From assembly GCA_016779185.1 (NCBI GenBank), contig JADHOA010000008.1:1-35182 (forward strand): a stretch of DNA of 35,182 bases, in the 5' to 3' direction. Of this stretch, positions 18,868-27,848 are shown one piece after another; position 1 is the stretch's first letter, and every line of letters starts with the position of its first letter. The notes under the pieces were generated by a model, which saw only the letters and a program-made list of their open reading frames with translations, was not told where the DNA came from and did not search any database. Position numbers and translations under genes: made by a program. Source of the DNA: Rubripirellula sp. (lineage in GTDB: Bacteria > Planctomycetota > Planctomycetia > Pirellulales > Pirellulaceae).

Positions 18868-20330
18868 GTTTCAAATCGATTTTTGATGATTTGAGCACGG
18901 CGCGTGGTGCCCTTGGAGGTAATTTCATTGCCTTCAAGTCGATGAGAAAAAAAGTGGACCGCATAAGGGTGTCCACCAATATTGGTGCCCACAACGGCTG
19001 CGACTTGTTCCCGGATCAATTCCTGGTGGTCAATAATGGTCGTTTGCTGATCTTGAAGGTCGATCCATAATTGGAGAGACCTTTGATAAATTAAGATTGA
19101 GCGGCTAATTCCTTCAATCGTGTCAACAATTTGTTCGATCGTCCGAGGATGGATTTTTACTGCGTTGTCCAGGACGATGACTTCGTCTACTCGTCCAAGA
19201 ACCTTGATTTGATTTGTCGCTGGGTCAATTTCAACTTCGTCCCCAGTTGCAAGCCAGCCTTCAGAATCAATTTTTGCGTTTGTTGCCTCGGGGTCGTTCC
19301 AGTAGCCGAGCATCACATGTGGACCACGGACATAAAGTTGCTTGGATACGATTTTGTGCTCCCATCCTTCGACAAAATCACCAACCAACCCACACGCGTT
19401 CTTCTGGGGAGTGGCGCTGCAAATGACCGGTGCCGTCTCAGTTAATCCATAACCCTGGATGACGGTAACTCCGCGATTCATCGACCATTGCAGATAGTCG
19501 TCGCGTGACAAAGCGGCTCCACCACATCCGAGTAGCTTGAGTTCTTGAAGTCCGTCAATATTGCACTCTTTCAGCAGACGTGACGCGAGACTAGGCACCA
19601 GATTCATCAATGTTGGACGAACGCGAGGGGCATATTTCTGAATACCCTGATAGCCCAGCGACACCACGAGTGTGCATCCGCTGATTAACCATGTTCCCAA
19701 ATCACAGGTGCGAGCATAGCCGTGGCAGAGTGGTAAAACGCAAAGACGGCGGTCATCTAGGTCTTGGGGTGCGGCTTTGAGTTTGGCTAGTGCGTTACCT
19801 AAAAGATTATTGCCGGACAAAGTCACACCCTTGGGTTTACCCGTTGTGCCGCTGGTCCAAAGCACGAGCGCCGGCGAGTCCGCAGAATGTTTTCTGTCTC
19901 GCAGCAAACTTGATAGGTCAGGGATTCCGGATTCGCAGTGAATCTGTTTTTCAATGATGTCTGATGTTAGCCATAGTCCGCCGATAGGGTCCCAACGTTT
20001 TTTGATTTCTGCATCACCGAGGCGATGGTCAAATGGAAACTCAATTAAGCCAAGATTCATGCAGGCCAGAGCAGTCACAACCGATCCAATTGAATTTTCG
20101 CATCGATAGCCAACGCAATTGGTCTCTCGTTTTTCTATTCGTGGATTTGACGCTATCCATGCAGACATCGAACTCACGACCCGACCCAGTTCAAGCCAGT
20201 TCAGCGACACGTTCTCCCGATGATGTGTATTGCCAACGAGAGCAGGTCGTTGGTCTTGATCGATCACTCGGTTCCGTAAGTAATCAATCAATGTAGGTAG
20301 TTTCTGATAACAACTCATTCGGACGCTCAT
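18864..20330 (-). CDS. AMP-forming acyl-CoA synthetase / ligase
   Basis: The enzyme activates a carboxylic acid with ATP to an acyl-adenylate and usually transfers it to CoA; the substrate is not predictable from sequence. From the ATG at 20330 it has 488 residues. The P-loop W-T-S-G-T-T-G-K-P-K-G is at 158-168. Further on are Q-G-Y-G-L-T-E-T-A-P, W-L-A-T-G-D-E and the hinge G-R-V-D-E-V-I. Near the C-terminus I-T-S-K-G-T-T-R-R contains a Lys that fits the A10 catalytic lysine. The frame stays open upstream to 20510, but that would cross the fbaA terminator and the fbaA 3' end, and those residues look unrelated; 20318 is a second possible start. Confidence 0.85.
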   Translation of the reverse strand: MSVRMSCYQKLPTLIDYLRNRVIDQDQRPALVGNTHHRENVSLNWLELGRVVSSMSAWIASNPRIEKRETNCVGYRCENSIGSVVTALACMNLGLIEFPFDHRLGDAEIKKRWDPIGGLWLTSDIIEKQIHCESGIPDLSSLLRDRKHSADSPALVLWTSGTTGKPKGVTLSGNNLLGNALAKLKAAPQDLDDRRLCVLPLCHGYARTCDLGTWLISGCTLVVSLGYQGIQKYAPRVRPTLMNLVPSLASRLLKECNIDGLQELKLLGCGGAALSRDDYLQWSMNRGVTVIQGYGLTETAPVICSATPQKNACGLVGDFVEGWEHKIVSKQLYVRGPHVMLGYWNDPEATNAKIDSEGWLATGDEVEIDPATNQIKVLGRVDEVIVLDNAVKIHPRTIEQIVDTIEGISRSILIYQRSLQLWIDLQDQQTTIIDHQELIREQVAAVVGTNIGGHPYAVHFFSHRLEGNEITSKGTTRRAQIIKNRFET

Positions 20331-20346
20331 TGGTCGGAAAGCATCG

Positions 20347-20386
20347 AATAAAAAACCCCTTTGCATCGTCACGTGACGCAAAGGGG
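20347..20386 (-). terminator. Intrinsic terminator of the fructose-bisphosphate aldolase gene
   Basis: On the minus strand CCCCTTTGC pairs with GCAAAGGGG (20378-20386 with 20356-20364), and the stem continues inward through the palindrome GTCACGTGAC with two bulged bases. Six T follow on the minus strand (20350-20355 region) before ATTC. It lies 55 bases after the fba stop. It separates fba from the downstream ligase gene and fixes that gene's start to below 20347. Confidence 0.93.
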
Positions 20387-20440
20387 CAGTGATTGATATA
20401 ACAATCGCGTGCAGCGGTGTTGCGAATCCTTGCGAGCAGC

Positions 20441-21466
20441 TTAACCGATTTGTTGTCGAAGTTTTGCACCGTTGCCAGCTTGGCCAAACGCAGTCATTCT
20501 TGCGATGCAAACTTCTTTCATTGCTGCTCGGGCTGGCTTCAGGTATGCCCGGGGATCAAATGCGGAGGGGTCTTCAGTGAGAACCTTTCTGATTGCTCCC
20601 GTGATTGCCATTCGGCAGTCGGTGTCTACATTGATTTTTCGAACCCCACTCTTGATACCACGTTGAATCTCTTCTACAGGTACGCCGTAAGTCTGCTTCA
20701 TCTTACCGCCGAATTGATTGATGATGTCTTGCAGATCTTGTGGGACGCTGCTGCTACCATGCATCACCAAGTGTGTGTTCGGCAACTTTGCATGGATTTC
20801 TTCAATTCGCGACATTGCAAGAACTTCGCCAGTTGGCTTGCTGGTGAATTTGTAAGCTCCATGGCTTGTTCCAATCGCAACCGCTAGTGCATCGACTCCT
20901 GTTTCTTCAACGAAACGTGCCGCTTCATCGGGATCGGTCAAAAGTTGGTCACGAGATAACTCACCTACTGCTCCATGGCCATCCTCTTGTTCACCCTCAC
21001 CTGATTCGAGAGAGCCTAAGCAGCCTAATTCGCCTTCGACGCTGACGCCTTGAGCATGCGCCATTTTCACAACTTCAGCGGTAACCCGCACGTTGTAATC
21101 ATAATCAGCAGGCGTTTGACCATCTTCCATAAGTGACCCGTCCATCATGACACTGGTGAATCCATTGTCGATGGCCGATTGACACGTCTCAGGACTGTTA
21201 CCGTGATCCTGATGCATGACGATAGGAATTTGTGGATAGAGTTCAGTAGCTGCAAGCATGAGGTGTCGAAGATAAGCATCCTGAGAATAAGATCTCGCAC
21301 CTCGGGAAGCCTGAATGATTACTGGCGAGTCGGTGGATTCAGCCGCTTCCATGATCGACTGAATTTGTTCCATGTTGTTGACATTGAACGCTGCAACCCC
21401 GTAGTCATTTTCAGCAGCGTGATCGAGAACAACGCGGAGAGGAACCAAAGGCATAACGGAACTCAT
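20441..21466 (-). CDS. fba: Class II fructose-bisphosphate aldolase (Calvin-cycle/CbbA subtype)
   Basis: The zinc enzyme splits fructose 1,6-bisphosphate to glyceraldehyde 3-phosphate and dihydroxyacetone phosphate, in glycolysis and gluconeogenesis. The protein has 341 residues. The catalytic Asp87 and zinc ligand His88 are in V-M-H-Q-D-H-G-N. Further on are [33 protein letters not shown] and the phosphate-binding K-I-N-V-D-T-D motif. The length and the [11 protein letters not shown] insert match the subtype first described from Calvin-cycle operons, but that subtype is widespread and no other carbon fixation gene is present. The gene has its own strong terminator. Confidence 0.96.
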   Translation of the reverse strand: MSSVMPLVPLRVVLDHAAENDYGVAAFNVNNMEQIQSIMEAAESTDSPVIIQASRGARSYSQDAYLRHLMLAATELYPQIPIVMHQDHGNSPETCQSAIDNGFTSVMMDGSLMEDGQTPADYDYNVRVTAEVVKMAHAQGVSVEGELGCLGSLESGEGEQEDGHGAVGELSRDQLLTDPDEAARFVEETGVDALAVAIGTSHGAYKFTSKPTGEVLAMSRIEEIHAKLPNTHLVMHGSSSVPQDLQDIINQFGGKMKQTYGVPVEEIQRGIKSGVRKINVDTDCRMAITGAIRKVLTEDPSAFDPRAYLKPARAAMKEVCIARMTAFGQAGNGAKLRQQIG

Positions 21467-21682
21467 GCGATAGAGAGGAATCGAACGAAATAAATTACGA
21501 ATTGAGTGCGATTATCCCCGCGAAACCGCCGATCGCAAGGGTATTCCCCGGTTCGAGGGAGAGCGAATACCATCTAAGGTGGCTGGGCTCGCAGGTTTTT
21601 TCGCTCAGCGTGAATTTCCGGACCCGTGCGGATTGTTTAATTAGGGGTGAATCATCATCCGGGGAGACGATCATTATGTAAA

Positions 21683-23653
21683 TCAGGACGTCTTGATGGA
21701 ATCATGCTCGTTCCCACCCGAGCCATTTAGGCGTTCAATGATCGCATCGACGTCGTAAACGCATCCCCCCCAGGTGCCACCTCCAGCTTGTTGTAACGCC
21801 GCCCAGAGTCGAGTGTCGTCAGGCATACTCGGGTCAACTTTTAGCTCCGGGTGAGGGTCACGAAGGGACAGGATTTGATCAGCATTAGCATTTCCGCTTT
21901 GATCATGAATTAGATTGACTTTTCCGATCAATTGATTTCGGTCAATCTCAATTTCAATCAAATCTCCATCGCGAACTTTGGCGATAGGCCCCCCCGCAAG
22001 TGCCTCTGGACCAACGTGACCGATGCAAGCCCCTGTGCTAACGCCGGAAAATCTAGCGTCGGTGATCAACGCAACTTCTTTGCCGAACGAGAGGTACTTT
22101 AAAGCTGAGGTGATTTGGTAGGTCTCCTCCATACCACATCCCAGTGGTCCGCGACCGATTAAAACGATGATATCACCGGCTTTGATTGGGCTATCTGTTT
22201 GGCCTTTGATTGCGGCAATCGCATTGGGTTCTGAGGTAAAGACTCTGGCTGCCCCTCTTTTTCGGTAGACACCATCTTGGTCGATGACGGATGGATCGAT
22301 CGATGTTGATTTGATGACAGATCCTTCGGGACAAAGATTTCCTTTTGGGAAGCAGACCGTGCTCGTCAATCCCCGTCGCTTTGCCTCGTCGGGATTTAGA
22401 ATCACGTTGTCAGGGTCGACTCCATCGACTTCTTGAAGATGTTCTCGGCAGACTCGTCGGCGCTCAGATTGGTGCCAAATGTCGAGGATTTCATTCCAGC
22501 TGAGACCGGAAACGGTTTTGGCATGTGCTTTTAAAAGTCCCAGTTCTCTCAGGTGCCATGCCACTTCTGGTACTCCTCCTGCTAGGAAGAGTTGCACGGT
22601 TGGGTGACCCACGGGACCATTGGGAAGGCAGTCGACAAAACGGGGCACCAATCGATTGATTTCGCTGAAGGTTTCTGCGGTTGGTCGAGTTAGCCCAGCC
22701 GATGCCGCTATCGCAGGAATGTGAAGCAGCAGATTGGTACTTCCGCCCACAGCTGCATGGATAAGCATCGCGTTGAAGAGGGCATCGTCGGTCAGGTAAT
22801 CGCGGAGCGTGTCACCTCGTGCTTGCATCGCAATGGATGCGGCTGCCGAGTCGCGAGCTAGTTTTGTCCAAACTGGCTGGCCACTTGGTGCCAACGCAGC
22901 ATGGGGAACCGTCATTCCAAGAGCCTCGGCTACGACTTGACTTGTTGCCGCGGTCCCAAGGAATTGACAACCTCCTCCCGGTGTGCCACAGGCTCGGCAA
23001 CCTTCAAGTGATGCTTGTTCGAGCGTCATCTCACCACGACTGTACCTTGCGCCGATGGTTTGTACTTTTCCCGCGTCTTCACCCACGGTAGGTGGGAGCG
23101 TCACGCCTCCGGGGACAAGAACATTCGCAAGATCACTACAGCCGGCCAACGCCATCATCATAGCAGGCAACCCCTTGTCACAAGTTGCAATGCCAATGAC
23201 TCCCTTTCGACGCGGTAGGGATCGAATAAGACGCCGCATTACCATCGCTGCATCATTTCGATACGGCAGCGAATCAAACATTCCCTTTGTGCCTTGGCTT
23301 CGACCATCGCATGGATCGCTGACATAGGCAGAAAACGGCACACCCGATTGTTCCGATATTTGTTCTGCTGCAGCTTGGACCAGAAGGCCAACTTCCCAGT
23401 GACCGGTGTGGTAGCCAAGTGCCACGGGGCTGCCATCAGGATTACGCACACCTCCCTGAGTACTGAGGATTAGGTATTGATCTCCGAGTGCTCTTGCGGG
23501 ATCGAGTCCCATTCCAACACTTTGTGTCAGTCCGAATAAGTCTCCGCTGCTCCAATTACGAAGGATTTCATCACTGAGAGGTAACTTGCCCTCGGGCCCT
23601 TGAGCGTGAGTTGCGAGTGTTTCTGGAGAGGGTGCTTCAAAGAAAGAGTTCAT
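21683..23653 (-). CDS. D-xylonate dehydratase, YjhG/YagF type (IlvD/Edd family)
   Basis: The enzyme removes water from D-xylonate to give 2-keto-3-deoxy-D-xylonate in oxidative pentose breakdown. The 656-residue length matches E. coli YjhG/YagF (about 655), and long blocks are the same as I recall from those proteins, e.g. [36 protein letters not shown] and [17 protein letters not shown]. Fe-S ligand candidates are Cys115, Cys158 and Cys222/Cys229. This separates it from dihydroxy-acid dehydratase IlvD and phosphogluconate dehydratase Edd, which differ in length and loops. A sugar ABC transporter lies a few genes away on the same strand. The substrate is inferred from the subfamily and could be a related aldonate. 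Confidence 0.9.
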   Translation of the reverse strand: MNSFFEAPSPETLATHAQGPEGKLPLSDEILRNWSSGDLFGLTQSVGMGLDPARALGDQYLILSTQGGVRNPDGSPVALGYHTGHWEVGLLVQAAAEQISEQSGVPFSAYVSDPCDGRSQGTKGMFDSLPYRNDAAMVMRRLIRSLPRRKGVIGIATCDKGLPAMMMALAGCSDLANVLVPGGVTLPPTVGEDAGKVQTIGARYSRGEMTLEQASLEGCRACGTPGGGCQFLGTAATSQVVAEALGMTVPHAALAPSGQPVWTKLARDSAAASIAMQARGDTLRDYLTDDALFNAMLIHAAVGGSTNLLLHIPAIAASAGLTRPTAETFSEINRLVPRFVDCLPNGPVGHPTVQLFLAGGVPEVAWHLRELGLLKAHAKTVSGLSWNEILDIWHQSERRRVCREHLQEVDGVDPDNVILNPDEAKRRGLTSTVCFPKGNLCPEGSVIKSTSIDPSVIDQDGVYRKRGAARVFTSEPNAIAAIKGQTDSPIKAGDIIVLIGRGPLGCGMEETYQITSALKYLSFGKEVALITDARFSGVSTGACIGHVGPEALAGGPIAKVRDGDLIEIEIDRNQLIGKVNLIHDQSGNANADQILSLRDPHPELKVDPSMPDDTRLWAALQQAGGGTWGGCVYDVDAIIERLNGSGGNEHDSIKTS

Positions 23654-23869
23654 AACTGCTGTGTTCTAATTGTTTCGTGGCGAAGCAATTGGGTGGAGAG
23701 TGCGAGGAGACAGCCTCGAGTAAAAGGTACTCATCGAATTGTTTGAAGGTGTTCGTTTAAACGACACTTCTCACTTGCTCGTTTGGCAAAGGCAAGAGAT
23801 TTTGTTGACTGCTGGCTAAGAGTTTTCGAGCAACCCTCTATCGCAGTGCGCTTTGTGGTAAAGAGACAA

Positions 23870-23890
23870 ACTTACGGAGGCATCGTAAGT
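23870..23890 (-). terminator. Weak terminator candidate after the helicase gene
   Basis: On the minus strand ACTTACG pairs with CGTAAGT across a 7-base loop, ending ten bases after the helicase stop and followed by TTGTCTCTTT. The stem is only 7 bp and not GC-rich, and the T-tract is broken, so this is tentative. Confidence 0.4.
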
Positions 23891-23899
23891 CACTTGACC

Positions 23900-25150
23900 T
23901 TATCTTCGCCGTCGAACCTTTCGATGCATGGGGTTTAATTTTCGTTTGGCGGGGCCGGTTTCTTCTTCTGTCGGTGCAATGACAGGAGGTGGCGCTACGG
24001 CCTCAAAACCTTCGATGTGATCCCGCTTTAGCTGTTTGTTAATTCTTTGTTCAATACTCGTCAGGAATTCGCCTTCACCGGGAACGACAAACGTGAATGC
24101 GATTCCATCACGCCCCATGCGCCCCGTACGTCCCACTCGGTGTACATAGTCGTCGCAATCTTGTGGCACGTCATAATTGACGATGTGAGAAATGGTGCTG
24201 ATGTCGATGCCACGTCCGACGACGTCCGTTGCAACAAGAATTTTCAACTTTCCATCTCGAAGCTTTTGCAGGACTCGATCTCGTTCCCGTTGAGCCATAT
24301 CACCATGCATGCTGCCGCAGTCGGGATGGCGATGACTGAGTTGTCGGTATAGCCGATCGGTACCCCGCTTGGTTCTACAAAAGATGATCGCCTGCTCTGG
24401 TTTTTCTCTTTCGAGAACCAAATCCAATAAATCAGATTTTCGGTCTTGGGCAACGGTAAAATAATGCTGCTCAATGGTCTCGACAGCCATCTCATTTTTA
24501 CTGCAGTCAATGACAACGGGGTCAGACATGTAAGACTCAGCCAGTCTGCGAACTCCATTGGGAAGGGTCGCGGAGAGCAGTAGCGTTTGTCGGTCTCGAG
24601 GGCACTTGCGAAGGATTCGCTCAATCTGTGGTCTGAAACCGATGTCCAACATCCTATCGGCTTCGTCTAAAACCACGCACCAAACGCTTCCGGTGCGTAG
24701 CGAGCGACGTTGAAGGTGATCGTGAATACGTCCAGGTGTACCGACGACGATCTGTACACCATTTTCTAGCTGTCGAAGTTGGCGATTGAGGTTTTTGCCG
24801 CCCGAGAGAACCGCAATCTCTGTCTCTACCCCGTCAGCCAGTCGCTCCGTTTCTTTGGCGACCTGATCTGCCAATTCCCGAGTGGGAACGACGATAATCG
24901 CTTGAGGGTCTTTGCAGTCTTCTAGTGAATCAAGTTGTTCCAAGATTGGAATGGCAAAGGATGCTGTTTTGCCGGTTCCAGTCCGTGCTTGACCAATGAC
25001 GTCTTCACCATCAAGGGCTAGCGGGATTAATTGTCCCTGAATGGGAGAGGGTTGAGAAAAACCCGCGCGTCGCAACGCTCTTCTCATCACGGGTGATAGG
25101 TCTAGATCGTCGAATGAATCGGTTGATTCCGTTTTACTGTCTTGTTTCAT
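23900..25150 (-). CDS. DEAD-box ATP-dependent RNA helicase (RhlE-like)
   Basis: The product unwinds RNA duplexes, probably in ribosome assembly, RNA decay or cold adaptation. All helicase motifs are present in order: the Q motif at F-S-Q-P-S-P-I-Q, Walker A A-R-T-G-T-G-K-T, P-T-R-E-L-A, G-T-P-G-R-I, D-E-A-D, S-A-T-L, I-I-F-C-R-T-K, A-T-D-V-V-G-R-G-I-D and H-R-V-G-R-T-G-R. A short basic C-terminal tail (P-M-H-R-K-V-R-R-R-R) is typical for RNA-binding members such as RhlE. From the ATG at 25150 the protein has 416 residues; a GTG at 25186 would add a hydrophobic stretch unusual for this family. Neither start has a strong ribosome binding site. The gene lies between the sugar transporter and the xylonate dehydratase without an obvious functional link. 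Confidence 0.93.
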   Translation of the reverse strand: MKQDSKTESTDSFDDLDLSPVMRRALRRAGFSQPSPIQGQLIPLALDGEDVIGQARTGTGKTASFAIPILEQLDSLEDCKDPQAIIVVPTRELADQVAKETERLADGVETEIAVLSGGKNLNRQLRQLENGVQIVVGTPGRIHDHLQRRSLRTGSVWCVVLDEADRMLDIGFRPQIERILRKCPRDRQTLLLSATLPNGVRRLAESYMSDPVVIDCSKNEMAVETIEQHYFTVAQDRKSDLLDLVLEREKPEQAIIFCRTKRGTDRLYRQLSHRHPDCGSMHGDMAQRERDRVLQKLRDGKLKILVATDVVGRGIDISTISHIVNYDVPQDCDDYVHRVGRTGRMGRDGIAFTFVVPGEGEFLTSIEQRINKQLKRDHIEGFEAVAPPPVIAPTEEETGPAKRKLNPMHRKVRRRR

Positions 25151-25308
25151 TGCAGCAGTGTAACTCGGAATAAGGAGAATCACCACGGAGCGTTGATGAT
25201 CTTGTTGATCAAATCAATGAATTGTCCCTTGGTTTTAAAACAGAAGTGGCGGGATTTATCAAATAAAGCGAGGGCGATGGAGACGCTGTGGATGTATTCC
25301 CAATTCCC

Positions 25309-26295
25309 CTACTCCACCCGTTGTGCTACTTGCGACCGCCGTTGGGCGGCAATTCTCTTCACGAATTCGTCAGTTACAACACCAGCAAGAATCACCGCAC
25401 CGATTACCGCGTATTCAATGTTCGTTGGAATTGCATCGACAAGCGTAATGGTGTTTTTGAGTACCTGCATGACGGCTGCTCCAATCACGACGCCAAGGAT
25501 GGTTCCTTGGCCTCCACGTAAACTGCATCCACCCAAGACAGCGCCTGCGATCGCGTACAGTTCATAAAAATTACCAAAATCGACTGGCTGAGCACTCCCA
25601 ACATCTAATACAAACAACAATCCACCCAAACCGCTAAGTAGCGCGCAGATGACGTATGCCAAAATGGTGATTCTGTCGGTGTTGATGCCGCTGAATCTTG
25701 TCGCTGTTTCGTTTCTTCCAAGTGCCAACATGTAGCGGCCGTAAACAGTGAAATTCAAGAGGATAATTGCTGCGATCGCAACGACGACAAGAATAAGGCA
25801 GGGATTAGGGATTCCAAACTCGGTGCCAGGGATCGGTAATTGCCCTTGCGATAAGACACGAAGCCCAGAAAAGCCGCCACGGAATCCTTGGGTTTGATCA
25901 TGGACAATTCCACGCGTTAAGCCGCGATAAAAAAGCAGACCACAAAGTGTGACGACAAACGGCTGAAGTTTAATTTTTGTTATCAGCAATCCATGTGTGA
26001 AGCCGATCAGTAGCGACACCGCTAGAACCGCGAATAATGAAACGGGGACAGACATCCCGCGTTCCACAAGCATCCAAGGTAGTAAGCAACCGATCAAGCA
26101 AACAACAGAGCCAATGGAGAGATCAATGCCGGAGGTAATGATCACAAATGCCGCACCGATTGAAAGGATGCCAAATAACGCACTGCGCCTTATCAAGTTT
26201 TCAATGTTGAACTCGGTAAGAAAGGCATCGCTCATTATGTGGGTGGCGATACAAATGAAAACCAGCAAACCAAAGATGCCTAAAACCTTTTTCAT
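25309..26295 (-). CDS. Sugar ABC transporter permease (RbsC/XylH family)
   Basis: This is the membrane component of a ribose/xylose-type importer. The 328-residue protein has about eight to ten hydrophobic segments and the family's early motif S-I-G-A-A-F-V-I-I-T-S-G-I-D-L-S-I-G-S. A later conserved block is Y-E-L-Y-A-I-A-G-A-V-L-G-G-C-S-L-R-G-G, the coupling region of RbsC-like permeases. Its ATG overlaps the stop of the ATPase gene by four bases (ATGA), so the two are translated together. The C-terminal tail is basic and cytoplasmic. The transported sugar cannot be read from the permease. Confidence 0.93.
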   Translation of the reverse strand: MKKVLGIFGLLVFICIATHIMSDAFLTEFNIENLIRRSALFGILSIGAAFVIITSGIDLSIGSVVCLIGCLLPWMLVERGMSVPVSLFAVLAVSLLIGFTHGLLITKIKLQPFVVTLCGLLFYRGLTRGIVHDQTQGFRGGFSGLRVLSQGQLPIPGTEFGIPNPCLILVVVAIAAIILLNFTVYGRYMLALGRNETATRFSGINTDRITILAYVICALLSGLGGLLFVLDVGSAQPVDFGNFYELYAIAGAVLGGCSLRGGQGTILGVVIGAAVMQVLKNTITLVDAIPTNIEYAVIGAVILAGVVTDEFVKRIAAQRRSQVAQRVE

Positions 26296-27848
26296 TTGAT
26301 ATTTCCTGTTTTTGAAAAGTCTTGCACTTGCCCACCAGTTGCTAGATGCATGATCGCTTCTTCCGATGCGTGCTCCCTTGCCAGCTCACCACTGATACGT
26401 CCTTCGTGCATGACAATCACGCGGTCCGACATGCTAATGACTTCTTCCATTTCACTGGACACAAATAGGATCGCAACTCCCTCCGAGGCAAGTTCTTCCA
26501 TTAGTCGATAGATTTCCTGTTTCGCGCCGATGTCCACGCCTCGTGTTGGCTCGTCAAGTAACAGGATTTTGGGTTTCATCGATAGCCATTTTCCGATGAC
26601 TACCTTTTGCTGGTTTCCGCCCGATAGATATCTGACGTGTTGCCAATCACTCGGGGTTTTGATGTGCATCTCTCGGATCATCTGATCGGATGCTTCTCTC
26701 TCTCGAGATGCATTGGCAAAGATTCCAGCGGTGCGATATCGGTCTAATGCTGGCAGACCGATATTTTGGCGAGTGCCCATTTCAAGAATCAGACCCTCTG
26801 TTTTGCGATTCTCGGGAACCAACGCCATCCCAGCCGAAATTGCGTCTCGACATTTGTGACCCGAAAATCTTTTATCCGCGATCATTACGGACCCAGATTC
26901 CGATTTGTCGATTCCAAAGACGGCCCGTAATAATTCTGTGCGGCCCGCACCGACTAATCCTGCAATCCCGACCATCTCGCCAGCCTTCACTTCTAGGCTA
27001 ATTGCGTGTTGAGGCCAAGCAAGCGTCCTTAGTTCTTTAACTTCAAGCAGAGTCTCGCCTGGTTCGCATCTCTTTCTCGAATAGAACTGTGAGATGTTTC
27101 GGCCCACCATGGCTTCGACCATTGTGTCATGTGAGATCTCGTCTTTCTCAAGTATCCCAGCATTCTCGCCATCTCGCAAAACGGTAACTCGGTCAGCAAT
27201 GGTTTCGATTTCAAATAGCCGATGTGAGATATAGAGAATCGTGACACCTTGTGATTTGAGTTTCTCAATTACTCGAAACAGCTCTTCGGTCTCACGGTGT
27301 GAAAGACTGCTGGTCGGTTCATCCATAATCAGCAGTCTGGCATTCACAGAGAGAGCTTTTGCAATTTCAACCATCTGTTGCACACCAATAGGAAGTGTTT
27401 CGACTAGGGTGCGAGGATCGATGTCGAGGCCAACCATGCTGAGAAAATGCGAAGCTTGAGACTCAATTTTTTTCGAGTCAATCAAGCCAAGGCGAGTGGG
27501 TTCGCGACCGAGAAAGATGTTTGAACCGACATCAAGATTGTCGGCTAGATTAAGTTCCTGGTGGATCAGTGCAATGCCCTGAGCGAGGGCTTGATCTACA
27601 CCATTGAGTACGATGGGGACACCGTCAATTAGAATTTGACCTTTGTCTTGCGGTTGTACACCCGCAAGAATCTTCATGAGCGTGCTCTTCCCTGCACCGT
27701 TTTCACCAATGACCGCGTGGACTTCTCCTTGCTCCACTGAAAGAGATACGCCACTGAGCGCGGTTACTCCGGAGAAGCCTTTGGTGAGTCCACGAGCCTG
27801 TAAAAATGGAGTGGATGGCGATTCAGTCATTCCCGTGCTACTGCTCAC
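26292..27848 (-). CDS. Sugar ABC transporter ATP-binding protein, double domain (RbsA/XylG family)
   Basis: This 518-residue ATPase powers the importer and carries two ABC domains in one chain, as in RbsA, XylG and MglA. The first has Walker A G-E-N-G-A-G-K-S-T, signature L-P-I-G-V-Q-Q-M-V-E-I-A and Walker B L-L-I-M-D-E-P-T-S. The second has the typical degenerate Walker A G-L-V-G-A-G-R-T-E, the signature L-S-G-G-N-Q-Q-K and Walker B I-L-L-L-D-E-P-T-R-G-V-D. The GTG at 27848 overlaps the binding protein gene by 11 bases; an in-frame ATG at 27830, just after that gene's stop, is an equally plausible start. It overlaps the permease gene by 4 bases at its other end. Confidence 0.95.
   Translation of the reverse strand: MSSSTGMTESPSTPFLQARGLTKGFSGVTALSGVSLSVEQGEVHAVIGENGAGKSTLMKILAGVQPQDKGQILIDGVPIVLNGVDQALAQGIALIHQELNLADNLDVGSNIFLGREPTRLGLIDSKKIESQASHFLSMVGLDIDPRTLVETLPIGVQQMVEIAKALSVNARLLIMDEPTSSLSHRETEELFRVIEKLKSQGVTILYISHRLFEIETIADRVTVLRDGENAGILEKDEISHDTMVEAMVGRNISQFYSRKRCEPGETLLEVKELRTLAWPQHAISLEVKAGEMVGIAGLVGAGRTELLRAVFGIDKSESGSVMIADKRFSGHKCRDAISAGMALVPENRKTEGLILEMGTRQNIGLPALDRYRTAGIFANASREREASDQMIREMHIKTPSDWQHVRYLSGGNQQKVVIGKWLSMKPKILLLDEPTRGVDIGAKQEIYRLMEELASEGVAILFVSSEMEEVISMSDRVIVMHEGRISGELAREHASEEAIMHLATGGQVQDFSKTGNIK

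Noticed and set aside
20331-20510. N-terminal extension of the acyl-CoA ligase frame
   Set aside because: It crosses a strong intrinsic terminator and the 3' end of fba, and the extra residues show no family similarity.
25151-25186. Upstream GTG start of the DEAD-box helicase
   Set aside because: It adds a hydrophobic 12-residue stretch unlike helicase N-termini, without a ribosome binding site; ATG at 25150 is preferred.
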